From assembly GCF_002161765.1 (NCBI RefSeq), contig NZ_NFIN01000028.1:1-40761 (forward strand): a DNA stretch of 40,761 bases. The letters are read 5' to 3'. This document shows, piece by piece, positions 31,688 to 40,378 of this stretch. The stretch is from Bacteroides sp. An322. Its GTDB lineage: Bacteria > Bacteroidota > Bacteroidia > Bacteroidales > Bacteroidaceae. The stretch's first letter is position 1, and the number at the start of each line of letters is the position of its first letter. Under the pieces are notes generated by a model. That model made no database searches and was not told the origin of the DNA. It worked only from the letters and a program-made list of their open reading frames with translations. The position numbers and the translations under genes are program-made.

Positions 31688-32341
31688 ATGAAAACGACAT
31701 GGATTAAAAGTACGGTTTTAGGCTTAGCCTGCCTGGCTTTCACGGCAAACGCATCCGCAGAAGACAGTAACAAAGGAAACAATGCATCGAACGAGGCAAA
31801 CACGGTAAAAGTACTAATCGTAGGATTGGAAGACAATGTCAGTTCGAACTACTTCCCTGCTCCGATGATTACTGAAGAAACAGGTATTCCGGAAGACAGC
31901 ATCGGCGAAACATACAACCGCATCATCACTGACAATATCATCTCGGGAAACAAGAACAAGAACTATACCTTCGTTTCGTCGGAAGACCTTCCCGAAATAA
32001 ACACGTTAGTAGACGAGGTGAAAGTAAACGGAGAGGATGAAGAGACATACGCCGACCTGAGCCAGGTAAACAAAGAGCAATACAACAAAGTGCTAAACGA
32101 AGCGGATGCCGACTACGTGCTCTTCCTCAACAAGCACTACCTGAAATGGCAAGACACCCCGCTACGCACCTTGTTCCACTTCGTCAGCTATTCGCTCTAC
32201 GACCGCAACCAGCACGAAGTGACCAAAGGGAACAACTACTTCACTTGCATGAACCTGGAAAAGGAAGCCAAGCTAAGTAAAGCCAGCCGCAAAAGTTCAT
32301 CGAAAATCGCATCTGAAATCATCAAAAGCATCGATAAATAA
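31688..32341 (+). CDS. secreted protein of unknown function
   Basis: The 217-residue product has a signal peptide ending near residue 24 (LGLACLAFTANASAED). The mature part has a V-K-V-L-I-V-G-L-E-D-N-V strand near residue 40, then an acidic centre, and D-A-D-Y-V-L-F-L-N-K-H-Y-L-K-W near 145. The C-terminus is basic and serine-rich (LSKASRKSSSKIASEIIKS). I do not recognise a named family; the V-L-I-V-G and ADYVLFLN strands hint at an alpha/beta fold. A strong AGGAGG-type ribosome site precedes the ATG, and a strong terminator follows, so it is a single-gene unit. Confidence 0.7.
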   Translation: MKTTWIKSTVLGLACLAFTANASAEDSNKGNNASNEANTVKVLIVGLEDNVSSNYFPAPMITEETGIPEDSIGETYNRIITDNIISGNKNKNYTFVSSEDLPEINTLVDEVKVNGEDEETYADLSQVNKEQYNKVLNEADADYVLFLNKHYLKWQDTPLRTLFHFVSYSLYDRNQHEVTKGNNYFTCMNLEKEAKLSKASRKSSSKIASEIIKSIDK

Positions 32342-32383
32342 GCACTGACTAATAAATAAAAACGGATTCTCTCTTTCGGACGT

Positions 32384-32416
32384 CGCCGCATGCCAGAAAT
32401 GCCGCGGCGTTTTTTT
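32384..32416 (+). terminator. intrinsic terminator after the secreted protein gene
   Basis: CGCCGC (32384-32389) pairs with GCGGCG (32404-32409), with extra pairing by GCAT/ATGC inside, followed by seven T residues. It is the most classical terminator in the window. Confidence 0.85.
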
Positions 32417-32570
32417 CGCACCTACCGATTTATTTCCTATGCTTACTTAAAAACGTATCAATCCGGAAGAATGGACGTAATGGTACGGGATGTAATATAA
32501 CTGTGTAGACAGTACGATTACTAATCGTCATCAAGAAGCAGTTATATGCCTACGCATAAGCAGATAGACC

Positions 32571-33083
32571 CTATTCCGGATTCATCCTGTCATCTAACCA
32601 TTTCTTCAAGAGTTTCTTTCCTAAGAAAATACGGCTTTTAATGGTATTAATGGAAACATCGGCTTTATCCGCAATTTCCCGATACTTGAAACCGCTCAGA
32701 TACATCAAGATGGGCAAACGATAAATCTCAGGCAACCCGTTTATCAGCCTTTTCAAATCCATGCTGTCATACTGGTCTTCTACCATCCACTCTTCGCACT
32801 CCTCCGCCCTACTCGACAAATCAATATCCGCAGGCAACTCACTCTTCATCGGCCGCTTGCTTTTCGCCCGATAATCATTAATGAAAATATGGCGCATGAT
32901 GGTATATACCCACCCATTGAAATTCATGTCGTTGTGATACAATTCCCTATTGACCAATGCTTTCAACATGGTTTCCTGCACAAGGTCATCCGTTTCTTCC
33001 TCACTTCCCGTCAGCCGGTAAGCCAAAAAACGAAGCACATCACGTATGGAAAGCAATTTCTGTTCAAATTCAAATGTATCCAT
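32571..33083 (-). CDS. ECF-family RNA polymerase sigma factor
   Basis: The 170-residue protein has the two domains of a minimal ECF sigma factor. Region 2 shows GSEEETDDLVQETMLKAL and FNGWVYTIMRHIFINDYRA, which bind core polymerase and the -10 DNA. Region 4 shows LPEIYRLPILMYLSGFKYREIA (shortened: YRLPILMYLSGFKYREIA) and ADVSINTIKSRIFLGKKLL, the helix-turn-helix. No anti-sigma gene with a membrane segment is adjacent. A small 63-codon gene lies 46 bases upstream on the same strand. Bacteroides carries many such stand-alone factors, and its target genes cannot be told from here. Confidence 0.93.
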   Translation of the reverse strand: MDTFEFEQKLLSIRDVLRFLAYRLTGSEEETDDLVQETMLKALVNRELYHNDMNFNGWVYTIMRHIFINDYRAKSKRPMKSELPADIDLSSRAEECEEWMVEDQYDSMDLKRLINGLPEIYRLPILMYLSGFKYREIADKADVSINTIKSRIFLGKKLLKKWLDDRMNPE

Positions 33084-33129
33084 ATTCTAATCCTACTGAA
33101 ATATTGTCACTTAATCCGACATTATATTA

Positions 33130-33321
33130 CTATTTACCCTTACTTTCCTGAAATAGTGTCATCAATATTTCAAGTTCTTTCTCCATTTGTTCTAATTTAG
33201 ACAAAATCAAATCCCATGAGCTTTGATGCAAATACGACTTCATCCGGTCTATTTCTTCCAGCATATCAGAAATATTCTGCCGGAAATCAGCATCCAAATG
33301 AAACTTATCCTCAGCATTCAT
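33130..33321 (-). CDS. small coiled-coil-like protein upstream of the ECF sigma gene
   Basis: From the ATG at 33321 the protein has 63 residues, beginning MNAEDKFHLDADFRQ. It is acidic and helix-forming throughout, with a heptad-like pattern in DRMKSYLHQSSWDLILSKLE and KELEILMTLFQ. A hydrophobic in-frame extension up to 33408 exists, but the methionine at 33321 looks like the natural start of a soluble protein. It lies 46 bases upstream of the sigma gene on the same strand. A sigma-modulating role is possible but unproven. Confidence 0.55.
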   Translation of the reverse strand: MNAEDKFHLDADFRQNISDMLEEIDRMKSYLHQSSWDLILSKLEQMEKELEILMTLFQESKGK

Positions 33322-33474
33322 TGCCGTAAACTTTAAATAAAAGGAGAAACAATGGCACATAATTTGCAGAAGAACCTGCGATAAAAAGAACAATGTACAA
33401 ACGGACACAAAAACGAATCCATTCGAAGAGAAGGGTTATACCCTATCGGTTTTAAAGGTTTCATAAAATAAGTG

Positions 33475-33777
33475 GCACAACCCCGCCCCGGAAGTTGTTT
33501 TAAGTCTAATTTATAAGATTAAGCGTGGGGAACTTTGGTATTATTTGTTCAGAAGTATCCCCATACTCGACAACTCAATAATACACAAAGCCCCACGCTA
33601 TATATTGTATATATATAAGAAATGCCATCCGTCTCAATGGCAAATACAGATACAATAGGCGGAGCGCATCGTATTACCTCGGGTTGTCTTTGTGAAATTG
33701 GGGATTTCCTGAACTCGGATAATGTCAAAACGCTTAATAAGAACCTTCCTTCACTTTAGAAAGGTGACGCAAATATA
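33475..33777 (-). ncRNA. candidate structured non-coding RNA (strand inferred)
   Basis: This stretch has no gene but strong, nested base pairing. Hairpin 1 (33522-33599) has about 22 paired positions: AGCGTGGGG/CCCCACGCT, CTTTG/CAAAG, GTATTATT/AATAATAC, then an internal loop and AGTAT-CCCC-ATACT. Hairpin 2 (33603-33657) has TATTGTAT/ATACAATA and GCCAT/ATGGC. Hairpin 3 (33694-33708) is GAAAT-TGGGG-ATTTC. ATTAAGCG (33518-33525) can pair with CGCTTAAT (33731-33738), closing the whole domain. The tips of hairpins 1 and 3 are complementary (ATCCCCA and TGGGGAT). A TATATTTG box on the minus strand at 33770-33777 suggests a minus-strand RNA starting near 33763. It is not RNase P, tmRNA or SRP RNA by their core motifs. 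It could be 6S-like or an orphan RNA. Confidence 0.5.
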
Positions 33778-33840
33778 AGAAAATTCACTTCATCCCCTAT
33801 CATTCCGCCCGTTATTTTTTATTATCTATCGATTTATTTT

Positions 33841-33848
33841 TACCTTTG
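33841..33848 (+). promoter_or_regulatory. -7 box of pyrH
   Basis: TACCTTTG lies 33 bases before the ATG at 33882. The -33 position is only TTTT-like (33817-33820). Confidence 0.6.
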
Positions 33849-33881
33849 CCCAGAAAACATGCAACTAAAAGATTCAGAAAT

Positions 33882-34592
33882 ATGGCAAAGTTTAAACGCA
33901 TTCTGTTAAAATTAAGCGGCGAAAGCCTGATGGGAGAAAAGAAATACGGTATCGACGAAAAACGGTTGGGAGAATATGCCCAGCAAATTAAGGAGATACA
34001 CGACATGGGCGTGCAAATCGGCATCGTCATCGGAGGAGGAAATATCTTCCGCGGACTGAGCGGTGCAGGAAAAGGATTCGACCGGGTGAAAGGAGACCAA
34101 ATGGGTATGCTCGCTACGGTCATCAATAGCTTGGGATTAAGCTCGGCACTGGTTGCTAATGGCGTGAAAGCCCGTGTGCTCACGGCTATCCGCATGGAAC
34201 CAATCGGCGAATTTTATACGAAATGGAAAGCCATCGAGGCAATGGAAAACGGCGAAGTGGTCATCATGTCTGCTGGTACAGGCAATCCTTTCTTCACCAC
34301 CGATACCGGTTCCTCTTTGCGAGGCATCGAAATCGAGGCTGATGTGATGCTGAAAGGCACACGCGTAGACGGCATCTATACCGCCGACCCGGAGAAAGAC
34401 CCGACCGCTACCAAGTTCGACGACATCACTTACGATGAAGTATTGGCACGGGGACTGAAGGTGATGGACCTGACCGCCACCTGCATGTGCAAGGAAAACA
34501 ACCTGCCCATCATCGTATTCGACATGGACACGGTAGGCAACCTGAAAAAAGTAATTGCAGGCGAAAATATCGGTACACTTGTGCATAATTAA
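33882..34592 (+). CDS. pyrH: UMP kinase
   Basis: PyrH phosphorylates UMP to UDP in pyrimidine nucleotide synthesis; the bacterial enzyme is a hexamer of the amino acid kinase fold. From the ATG at 33882 the protein has 236 residues, exactly the family size. Visible motifs are ILLKLSGESLMG at the N-terminus, VIGGGNIFRG, then SAGTGNPFFTTDTGS and GVKARVLTAI. A frame extension to 33846 overlaps the promoter box and is rejected. In many bacteria pyrH neighbours tsf or frr; here it stands alone, followed by a palindromic repeat and a converging gene. Confidence 0.96.
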   Translation: MAKFKRILLKLSGESLMGEKKYGIDEKRLGEYAQQIKEIHDMGVQIGIVIGGGNIFRGLSGAGKGFDRVKGDQMGMLATVINSLGLSSALVANGVKARVLTAIRMEPIGEFYTKWKAIEAMENGEVVIMSAGTGNPFFTTDTGSSLRGIEIEADVMLKGTRVDGIYTADPEKDPTATKFDDITYDEVLARGLKVMDLTATCMCKENNLPIIVFDMDTVGNLKKVIAGENIGTLVHN

Positions 34593-34615
34593 GTTTGTGA
34601 GTTTTATATTTATAA

Positions 34616-34695
34616 ACACAGAGACACAAAGGCACAGAGCTCTTTATCTTCCTGATATACAAAATATTTTCTCCGTGACTTTGTGTCTCTGTGTT
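34616..34695. repeat. palindromic repeat after pyrH (ACACAGAGACACAAAG type)
   Basis: Arms of about 25 bases at 34616-34640 and 34671-34695 pair with about three mismatches around a 30-base loop. The words resemble the repeat after rpiB at 7801-7861 and, with G/C changes, that at 39136-39230. It separates pyrH from the converging phosphatase gene. Confidence 0.75.
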
Positions 34696-34714
34696 CATAT
34701 TTTCTTTCCGCTTA

Positions 34715-35227
34715 TTACAGCCTCAGCACTTCCACCGATGCGTTCTTCATCAACGGGATTTCTTTCAAACGGCTCAACGGAATGCCTTTTGCCTGAGCTA
34801 TGATATTACGGTTTATCTGACCATGAGCCACTACCAATACCGACTTATCCGCATAATGCGCACGAAGGTACTCGATACACCGCCCTGCCCGTGCATATAA
34901 CATTTCGGGAGTCTCTGCATCAATCGGTAAACGGGAACGGTCTACACTATGGATGAATAGCCCGGTCCAACTTCCCCAATCTATCTCACGGAACAAGGCG
35001 TTCTTTTCCCACGGCAAGTCCCGATTGCCTACCGCAAGCCGCACCGTATCAACCACCCGTTGCAAATCGCTGCTTACGATAGCATCTAATGCTATATCTT
35101 TCAGGCTTTCACCCAATACCACCGCTTGCCGCTTTCCTTCTTCCGTAAGATGTCCGGGCAAATGTCCCTGGAATATCCGGCTCAAGTTCTCTTCTGTCTG
35201 CCCATGGCGGGCAAGAAAAACGTTCAT
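34715..35227 (-). CDS. histidine phosphatase (phosphoglycerate mutase-like)
   Basis: The 170-residue protein carries the R-H-G motif at residues 7-9 (FLARHGQTEEN), with H8 the phospho-accepting residue. The second conserved histidine lies in VVAHGQINR near the C-terminus. IVSSDLQRVVDTV and FREIDWGSWTG are also typical of this branch (cobC/phosphoglycerate mutase-like phosphatases). It is shorter than true phosphoglycerate mutases, so a small-molecule phosphatase role is likelier; the substrate cannot be told. It lies downstream of ettA on the same strand, with an AT-rich palindrome between. Confidence 0.88.
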   Translation of the reverse strand: MNVFLARHGQTEENLSRIFQGHLPGHLTEEGKRQAVVLGESLKDIALDAIVSSDLQRVVDTVRLAVGNRDLPWEKNALFREIDWGSWTGLFIHSVDRSRLPIDAETPEMLYARAGRCIEYLRAHYADKSVLVVAHGQINRNIIAQAKGIPLSRLKEIPLMKNASVEVLRL

Positions 35228-35326
35228 TAGTTAATAGTTAATAATTAATAGTTAATAGTTGATAGCTAATAGCGAATATAACTCTTTGTTATTCACTATT
35301 AACTATCAACTATTAATTATTCACTA
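35228..35326. repeat. AT-rich palindromic repeat (TTAATAGTTAAT type)
   Basis: The left half repeats words such as TTAATAGTTAATA and GTTGATAGCTAATAG; the right half holds their reverse complement (ATTAACTATCAACTATTAAT). Together they can fold into a long weak hairpin between ettA and the phosphatase gene. Confidence 0.7.
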
Positions 35327-35328
35327 AA

Positions 35329-37017
35329 TCAGTCTTCCATCAGCTTGCGGTAACGCACGCGCTTCGGCTCTACGTTGCCCATCCGCTTCATCTTGTTCTC
35401 TTCGTATTCGGTGTACGAACCCTCGAAGAAGAATACTTCGCTATTTCCTTCGAACGCAAGGATGTGGGTACAAATACGGTCGAGGAACCAACGGTCGTGG
35501 CTGATGACTACGGCACATCCGGCGAAATCTTCCAAACCTTCTTCCAAGGCACGCAGGGTGTTCACGTCAATATCATTGGTCGGCTCGTCCAGTAACAATA
35601 CGTTTCCTTCTTCTTTCAATGCCATAGCTAAATGCAGGCGGTTGCGCTCACCTCCCGAAAGCTTTCCGCACAATTTTTCCTGGTCGGAGCCTGAGAAATT
35701 GAAACGGCTCAAGTAAGCACGGGCATTCACGTCACGATTCCCCATTCGGAGCAATTCGTTTCCTCCGCTCACCACCTGATAAACCGTCTTATTAGGGTCA
35801 ATGTCCTTATGCTGCTGGTCTACGTAGGCTATCTTTACGGTTTCTCCTACCTCAAAGTCACCTTTATCGGGTTGCTCTATGCCCATAATCAGGCGGAACA
35901 AGGTAGTCTTTCCGGCACCGTTCGGACCGATTACGCCCACAATGCCGTTAGGCGGAAGCATGAAGTTGAGGTCATCGAAGAGCAATTTATCACCGTATGC
36001 CTTTGCCACGTGCTTGGCTTCGATGACCTTATTGCCGAGGCGCGGACCGTTCGGGATGAAGATTTCCAACTTTTCTTCCTTCTCCTTGACATCCTCATTC
36101 AATAACTTATCATACGAGTTCAAACGAGCCTTTCCTTTCGCCTGACGAGCTTTTGGCGCCATACGCACCCATTCCAACTCGCGCTCTAAAGTCTTGCGGC
36201 GTTTGCTTGCCACCTTCTCTTCCATCTCCATTCGCTTAGTCTTCTGCTCCAGCCAGCTCGAATAGTTTCCTTTCCAAGGAATGCCTTCACCACGGTCCAA
36301 TTCAAGAATCCATCCGGCTACATGGTCGAGGAAATAACGGTCGTGGGTTACGGCGATTACCGTACCTTCGTATTGTTGCAAGTGCTGCTCCAGCCAATCA
36401 ATGCTTTCGGCATCCAAATGGTTAGTAGGCTCGTCCAGCAACAAGATGTCAGGCTTCTGAAGCAACAAACGGCACAAAGCCACACGGCGGCGTTCGCCTC
36501 CCGACAAATGCTTTACCGGCTGGTCTTCGGGCGGACAACGCAAAGCGTCCATCGCACGCTCTAATTTGCTGTCCAAGTTCCATGCGTCCGTAGCGTCTAT
36601 AATGTCTTGCAGTTCTGCCTGACGAGCGAACAATGCATCCATTTTTTCCGGGTCTTCATAGTATTCGGGCAATCCGAACTTCTGATTGATTTCCTCGTAT
36701 TCCGCCAATGCGTCTACCGTGGCTTGCACGCCCTCCATTACGACTTCTTTCACCGTCTTGGTATCGTCCAAATAAGGTTCCTGCGCCAAGTAACCAACCG
36801 AATAGCCCGGCGAGAACACCACTTCGCCCTGATAGCTCTTGTCCAGCCCGGCGATGATTTTCAGCAACGTAGATTTACCGGCACCATTCAAACCGATGAT
36901 ACCGATTTTCGCTCCATAAAAAAAGGATAGGTAGATGTCTTTCAATACCTGTTTGTTGTTTTGGAAGGATTTGCTCACTCCCACCATCGAAAAGATAATC
37001 TTTTTATCGTCTGCCAT
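35329..37017 (-). CDS. ettA: energy-dependent translational throttle protein EttA
   Basis: EttA is an ABC-F ATPase that binds the ribosomal E site and gates the first elongation step according to the ADP/ATP ratio. The 562-residue length agrees with the family. Cassette 1 has GLNGAGKST at residues 42-50 and HLSGGERRRVALCRLLL with [11 protein letters not shown]. The tRNA-interaction linker contains the EttA-typical KRMEMEEKVASKRRKTLERE and RMAPKARQAKGKARLNSYD. Cassette 2 has GPNGAGKTTL and LSGGERNRLHLAMAL. The MFS gene ends only 14 bases upstream on the same strand, so they probably share a transcript. Confidence 0.96.
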   Translation of the reverse strand: MADDKKIIFSMVGVSKSFQNNKQVLKDIYLSFFYGAKIGIIGLNGAGKSTLLKIIAGLDKSYQGEVVFSPGYSVGYLAQEPYLDDTKTVKEVVMEGVQATVDALAEYEEINQKFGLPEYYEDPEKMDALFARQAELQDIIDATDAWNLDSKLERAMDALRCPPEDQPVKHLSGGERRRVALCRLLLQKPDILLLDEPTNHLDAESIDWLEQHLQQYEGTVIAVTHDRYFLDHVAGWILELDRGEGIPWKGNYSSWLEQKTKRMEMEEKVASKRRKTLERELEWVRMAPKARQAKGKARLNSYDKLLNEDVKEKEEKLEIFIPNGPRLGNKVIEAKHVAKAYGDKLLFDDLNFMLPPNGIVGVIGPNGAGKTTLFRLIMGIEQPDKGDFEVGETVKIAYVDQQHKDIDPNKTVYQVVSGGNELLRMGNRDVNARAYLSRFNFSGSDQEKLCGKLSGGERNRLHLAMALKEEGNVLLLDEPTNDIDVNTLRALEEGLEDFAGCAVVISHDRWFLDRICTHILAFEGNSEVFFFEGSYTEYEENKMKRMGNVEPKRVRYRKLMED

Positions 37018-37031
37018 ATTCTTTTATGTTT

Positions 37032-38156
37032 TTAATGTTTCTGATAATGTCTCTTGAAATAACGATTGGTAAATGCCAGATACAGCAAAAGCCCTGCCAC
37101 GGTTATCAGTGATTCGGTCAAGAACAAATCCCCGCCTTGCGCCTGCAAATATACGCCTAACAGTATGCCGCATGCCAATGCCAGCTCCCACGACAAGCGG
37201 TAGGTATGATACCCCGTCCCCCGCTCGCAATGCAACGGAAGCGAAATCATCAGCTGAAGGAACTGACCGATGGAAAAGCCGGTACCTAAACCAATCAAAG
37301 CACCGCTTACCCAAAAAGGATAAACACCCACACGGCTATGCAAGACCGCCAATCCGGCAATCAGCAATACCTGCCCGATACCGACCTGAATCCGCCCGTC
37401 CACAGAACGCTTCACAATCTCTCTCACCAATAAATAGAGCAGAAAACCAAGCCCCATGCAAAGATAAAAATAAATATCGGAAACCGAAACGAAAATCATG
37501 CCTATCACCAACGGCACCGCCATCATATTAACGCCCGGAGGAATGGCACGGAAAAGCAGGAAACGGTCGAACGAGCACAAGGGCAAATCCAACGGGGCAC
37601 GGAAACAAACCTTCACGCTTCCGATAAGCGCGATAGCCGGAACCAACAACGCAGCCGAATAACTGAACAAAAACTCAAAGCCGCGATGCGGCACACTCGT
37701 CAAACCGATAAGGATACCCACTAACATCCCCACAATGCCCGACCAGGTAAAAGCCCGGTTCGCCCTGTCCCGCTGATGACTGGAAGCCACGTCGATAGCC
37801 AACGTACTGCCCGTAGACATCAAAGCAATCCCGAACGCTCCTCCCTGCAAGATACGCAAAACAAGGATTTGCCAACTTGACGAAACGCCCGTATAAGCAA
37901 CCGTCGCCAATCCCAATACAATCATACTCCACACGCACACCCGTTTCCGGCTGAACGTATCGACCAAATAACTGTTGAAAACTCCCGGGACGAACAGGGA
38001 CAAGCCAAACACCACCGCCATACATGCCGCCTCCACTCCGGTATATCCCCAAACATCCGTCATCCACCGATGCAGGACAGGAAACTGCATGTAAACGGCT
38101 GCATGAAAAAACACATTTGCCGCTGCAAGCGAGGTAAAGTTTCTATTCCACAGCAT
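37032..38156 (-). CDS. MFS transporter
   Basis: The 374-residue protein has about 11-12 hydrophobic helices with short loops and the major-facilitator loop after helix 2 reduced to YLVDTFSRKRV. It starts LWNRNFTSLAAANVFFHAAV, as in Bacteroidales MFS proteins annotated only by superfamily. The substrate is unknown. It precedes ettA by 14 bases, an odd functional pairing that probably reflects simple co-transcription. A dispersed palindrome separates it from panB upstream. Confidence 0.88.
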   Translation of the reverse strand: MLWNRNFTSLAAANVFFHAAVYMQFPVLHRWMTDVWGYTGVEAACMAVVFGLSLFVPGVFNSYLVDTFSRKRVCVWSMIVLGLATVAYTGVSSSWQILVLRILQGGAFGIALMSTGSTLAIDVASSHQRDRANRAFTWSGIVGMLVGILIGLTSVPHRGFEFLFSYSAALLVPAIALIGSVKVCFRAPLDLPLCSFDRFLLFRAIPPGVNMMAVPLVIGMIFVSVSDIYFYLCMGLGFLLYLLVREIVKRSVDGRIQVGIGQVLLIAGLAVLHSRVGVYPFWVSGALIGLGTGFSIGQFLQLMISLPLHCERGTGYHTYRLSWELALACGILLGVYLQAQGGDLFLTESLITVAGLLLYLAFTNRYFKRHYQKH

Positions 38157-38182
38157 ACACCATTCTATAATATAACTAAGCT

Positions 38183-38270
38183 TAGAAACGCAGATTAACG
38201 CGGATTTTCACAGATAATAATTTAATCATTCATTCAATCTGCGTTAATCTGCGAAAATCTGCGTTTCTTC
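38183..38270. repeat. palindromic repeat (AATCTGCGTTAATCTGCG type)
   Basis: The left arm (about 38183-38214) holds GAAACGCAGATTAACGCGG, and the right arm (about 38237-38270) holds CTGCGTTAATCTGCG and AATCTGCGTTTC. The arms pair in more than one register. It is a familiar dispersed word in this group and lies between panB and the MFS gene. Confidence 0.7.
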
Positions 38271-38278
38271 ATAATACA

Positions 38279-39100
38279 TCAATATTGTTCCGACTCATTC
38301 GGAAAATCACCCGACTTCACATCGGTCACATACTGCCCGATAGCATCGGTCATCACCGCATTCAGGTCGGCATAACGGCGCAAGAACTTCGGACTGAACC
38401 CTTTGGTCATACCTAACATATCCGCTACAACCAATACCTGCCCATCAGTAGCCCCTCCGGCACCGATGCCGATAACCGGAATGCGCAACGATTCGGTCAC
38501 TTGTTTTGCCAATGCAGCCGGAATCTTTTCCAATACCAAGGCAAAGCATCCGGCTTCTTCTAATAGCTTCGCATCGCGCAACAACTTGTCGGCTTCCGCA
38601 TCGCCCTTCGCACGCACGCCATACGTACCATATTTATTAATCGACTGAGGCATCAAGCCTAAATGTCCCATTACCGGAACGCCTGCCCCGATAATCTTGC
38701 CGATAACTTCTATCACCTCTTCTCCGCCTTCCAGTTTCAAGGCGTCAGCCCCCGTCTCCTTCATCATCCGCATCGCATTGCGCACACCGTCGAACGGGTC
38801 TGCCTGATAAGATCCGAAAGGCATATCCACCACCACCAAGGCACGATTCACGCCCCGCACCACCGACCGTGCATGATAAATCATCTGGTCTACGGTAATC
38901 GGCAACGTAGTGGCATTGCCAGCCATCACATTCGAAGCCGAGTCGCCTACCAAGATAACATCCATTCCGGCTTCGTCCACAATGCGGGCAGTAGTAAAGT
39001 CGTATGAAGTCAGCATCGAGATTTTCTCGCCTTTTTCCTTCATTTCCATCAAACGGTGAGTCGTCACTTTCCGTGCGTCACTAACAAGATATCCAGCCAT
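38279..39100 (-). CDS. panB: 3-methyl-2-oxobutanoate hydroxymethyltransferase
   Basis: PanB adds a hydroxymethyl group from methylene-tetrahydrofolate to 2-oxoisovalerate, the first step to pantothenate and coenzyme A. The 273-residue protein shows the TIM-barrel motifs: [19 protein letters not shown], the metal ligand D53 in [12 protein letters not shown]92 in [10 protein letters not shown], and [17 protein letters not shown] and [15 protein letters not shown] follow, as expected. It is encoded alone between two palindromic repeats. Confidence 0.96.
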   Translation of the reverse strand: MAGYLVSDARKVTTHRLMEMKEKGEKISMLTSYDFTTARIVDEAGMDVILVGDSASNVMAGNATTLPITVDQMIYHARSVVRGVNRALVVVDMPFGSYQADPFDGVRNAMRMMKETGADALKLEGGEEVIEVIGKIIGAGVPVMGHLGLMPQSINKYGTYGVRAKGDAEADKLLRDAKLLEEAGCFALVLEKIPAALAKQVTESLRIPVIGIGAGGATDGQVLVVADMLGMTKGFSPKFLRRYADLNAVMTDAIGQYVTDVKSGDFPNESEQY

Positions 39101-39135
39101 AATCTTTTTCCTTTCTTTATTTAATCTATATCATC

Positions 39136-39230
39136 AAACGCAGAGACGCAAAAACGCAAAGTTTTTATTTAGAGAAAGCAAAAAGCACAGAGAATAACAT
39201 CAGGCTCCGCGATTCTGCGTCTCTGCGTTT
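39136..39230. repeat. palindromic repeat (AAACGCAGAGACGCA type)
   Basis: AAACGCAGAGACGCA (39136-39150) and TGCGTCTCTGCGTTT (39216-39230) are perfect reverse complements over 15 bases. The 65-base interior has further words of the same type. It separates panB from the HAD gene upstream. Confidence 0.8.
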
Positions 39231-39270
39231 AATTCAAATACACGCGGCAAAAGTAAGGCTTTTTAACGAA

Positions 39271-39921
39271 TTAAGCAAGCAGGCTTTTCATCTTTTCATA
39301 TCCGAACGAAGTAAAGTCGGGGATAACCAGCTTGCATTTGTCCCGGATAGCCTCCGCCGGATTGGTCGTGCTTAACCCTACAACCGTCATACCTGCCGCA
39401 TTGCCTGCTTCCAATCCGTGAAACGAGTCTTCGAATACCACGCAGTTTTCGGGCACCGTATCAAACACTTCCGCACCTAACAAGAAACAATCGGGAGCAG
39501 GTTTCGAGCGGGTAAACATCTCTGCCGTAAGAATGCGGTCTACCAACTCTTTCAGTTCAGGATGCACGGCATACACGCTCTGCATCTTCTGCTCGTTCGA
39601 GCTGGTCACGATGGCTATCTTCACCCCCTGCGTATGCAATTCACGCATAAAACCAACCACGCCCGGCACATACTCATACTTCATCTGCGCCTCAAACCGG
39701 TTTAAAGCCTCCGTGATTTCCTCCTGTTCCTTCTCCATTCCGGCAAAATAGCGGTCGTAAATCTGGCGCAAAGTCTGCCCTTTGATCATCTTGCCGAACT
39801 CCTCGTATTCCGGATGGTATTTCTTTCCCACCCCGTTCCAAAAAATGCTATACTGCGATTCGGTATCCATCACCACCCCGTCGAAATCGAAAAGAGCGGC
39901 TATCGTCTTAGTTTGGTCCAT
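39271..39921 (-). CDS. HAD-superfamily hydrolase (beta-phosphoglucomutase-like)
   Basis: The 216-residue protein has the HAD motifs in order: motif I with D12 and D14 (LFDFDGVVMDTES), motif II VTSSNEQK, motif III lysine in RSKPAPDCFLLGAE, and motif IV VVFEDSFHGLEAGNAAGM. The helical cap between motifs I and II is subclass I, as in sugar-phosphate phosphatases and beta-phosphoglucomutase. Beta-PGM-like enzymes need a T/H pair in the cap; I cannot settle this, so a phosphatase is the safer label. Two possible promoters lie upstream: a box at 39947 and the repeat promoter at 40047-40078. Confidence 0.9.
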   Translation of the reverse strand: MDQTKTIAALFDFDGVVMDTESQYSIFWNGVGKKYHPEYEEFGKMIKGQTLRQIYDRYFAGMEKEQEEITEALNRFEAQMKYEYVPGVVGFMRELHTQGVKIAIVTSSNEQKMQSVYAVHPELKELVDRILTAEMFTRSKPAPDCFLLGAEVFDTVPENCVVFEDSFHGLEAGNAAGMTVVGLSTTNPAEAIRDKCKLVIPDFTSFGYEKMKSLLA

Positions 39922-39946
39922 AAGTCATAAAGTTTTGTTTGCGCCG

Positions 39947-39954
39947 CAAAGATA
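39947..39954 (-). promoter_or_regulatory. -7 box of the HAD gene
   Basis: The minus strand reads TATCTTTG 25 bases before the ATG at 39921. No good -33 element is seen. Confidence 0.55.
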
Positions 39955-40033
39955 CGACTTTTAAATTGAAAGTTCTTTAGTTGATACTTCATAGTTTTCT
40001 CTCATTTGTCATCCACCACCATTTTCAATTTTC

Positions 40034-40112
40034 AATTTCCATATTGCAAAGGTACACCATTCTCCTCCGTCCGCCAAAAATCGAGCATCACTATGGTGTG
40101 AAAATCTGTTAA
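40034..40112 (-). repeat. 79-bp dispersed promoter repeat, copy B (inverted)
   Basis: This is the inverted partner of 118-196 with six differences. On the minus strand it has TTTG (40075-40078), 20 bases, then TACCTTTG (40047-40054), and would fire leftwards into the HAD gene leader. No smalltalk-like frame follows it here. Confidence 0.75.
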
Positions 40113-40270
40113 CAAAGCGGATATTTCGGGATAAATCGTATTCGGCTATTGATTATCAGCTTCTTATATTAGTTGAAAATAAAAAATACCCATGCAGCAC
40201 CGTAAACTTTCATTTCAATTCTCAATTTCCCATTTTCAATTTCCACCTAACTGTTAACTTTCCCAGTGCC

Positions 40271-40378
40271 GGTGTCTATGCCATCAGTGTAGGTGTCTAC
40301 CTCATCAGGAAAACACCTGACCAGTTATTCAGTTTTAACCGCCGAATGTGTCTACTGATTTTAGGAAAAGACACTGAC
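40271..40378. repeat. cluster of GTGTCTA repeat units
   Basis: GGTGTCTA occurs at 40271 and 40292, with CATCAG 12 bases after the start of each. AGGTGT (40291-40296) pairs with ACACCT (40313-40318), and GTGTCT (40348-40353) pairs with AGACAC (40369-40374), giving two related small hairpins that share AGGAAAA on the right side. The rest of 40113-40590 holds only AT-rich words ('caattttcaattt') and no credible gene. Confidence 0.6.

Noticed and set aside
33475..33777. RNase P RNA, tmRNA or SRP RNA identity for the structured region
   Set aside because: The core motifs of RNase P (GAGGAAAGTCCGGGC), tmRNA ends and the SRP GGAAGGAAGCAGCC-type loop are absent.
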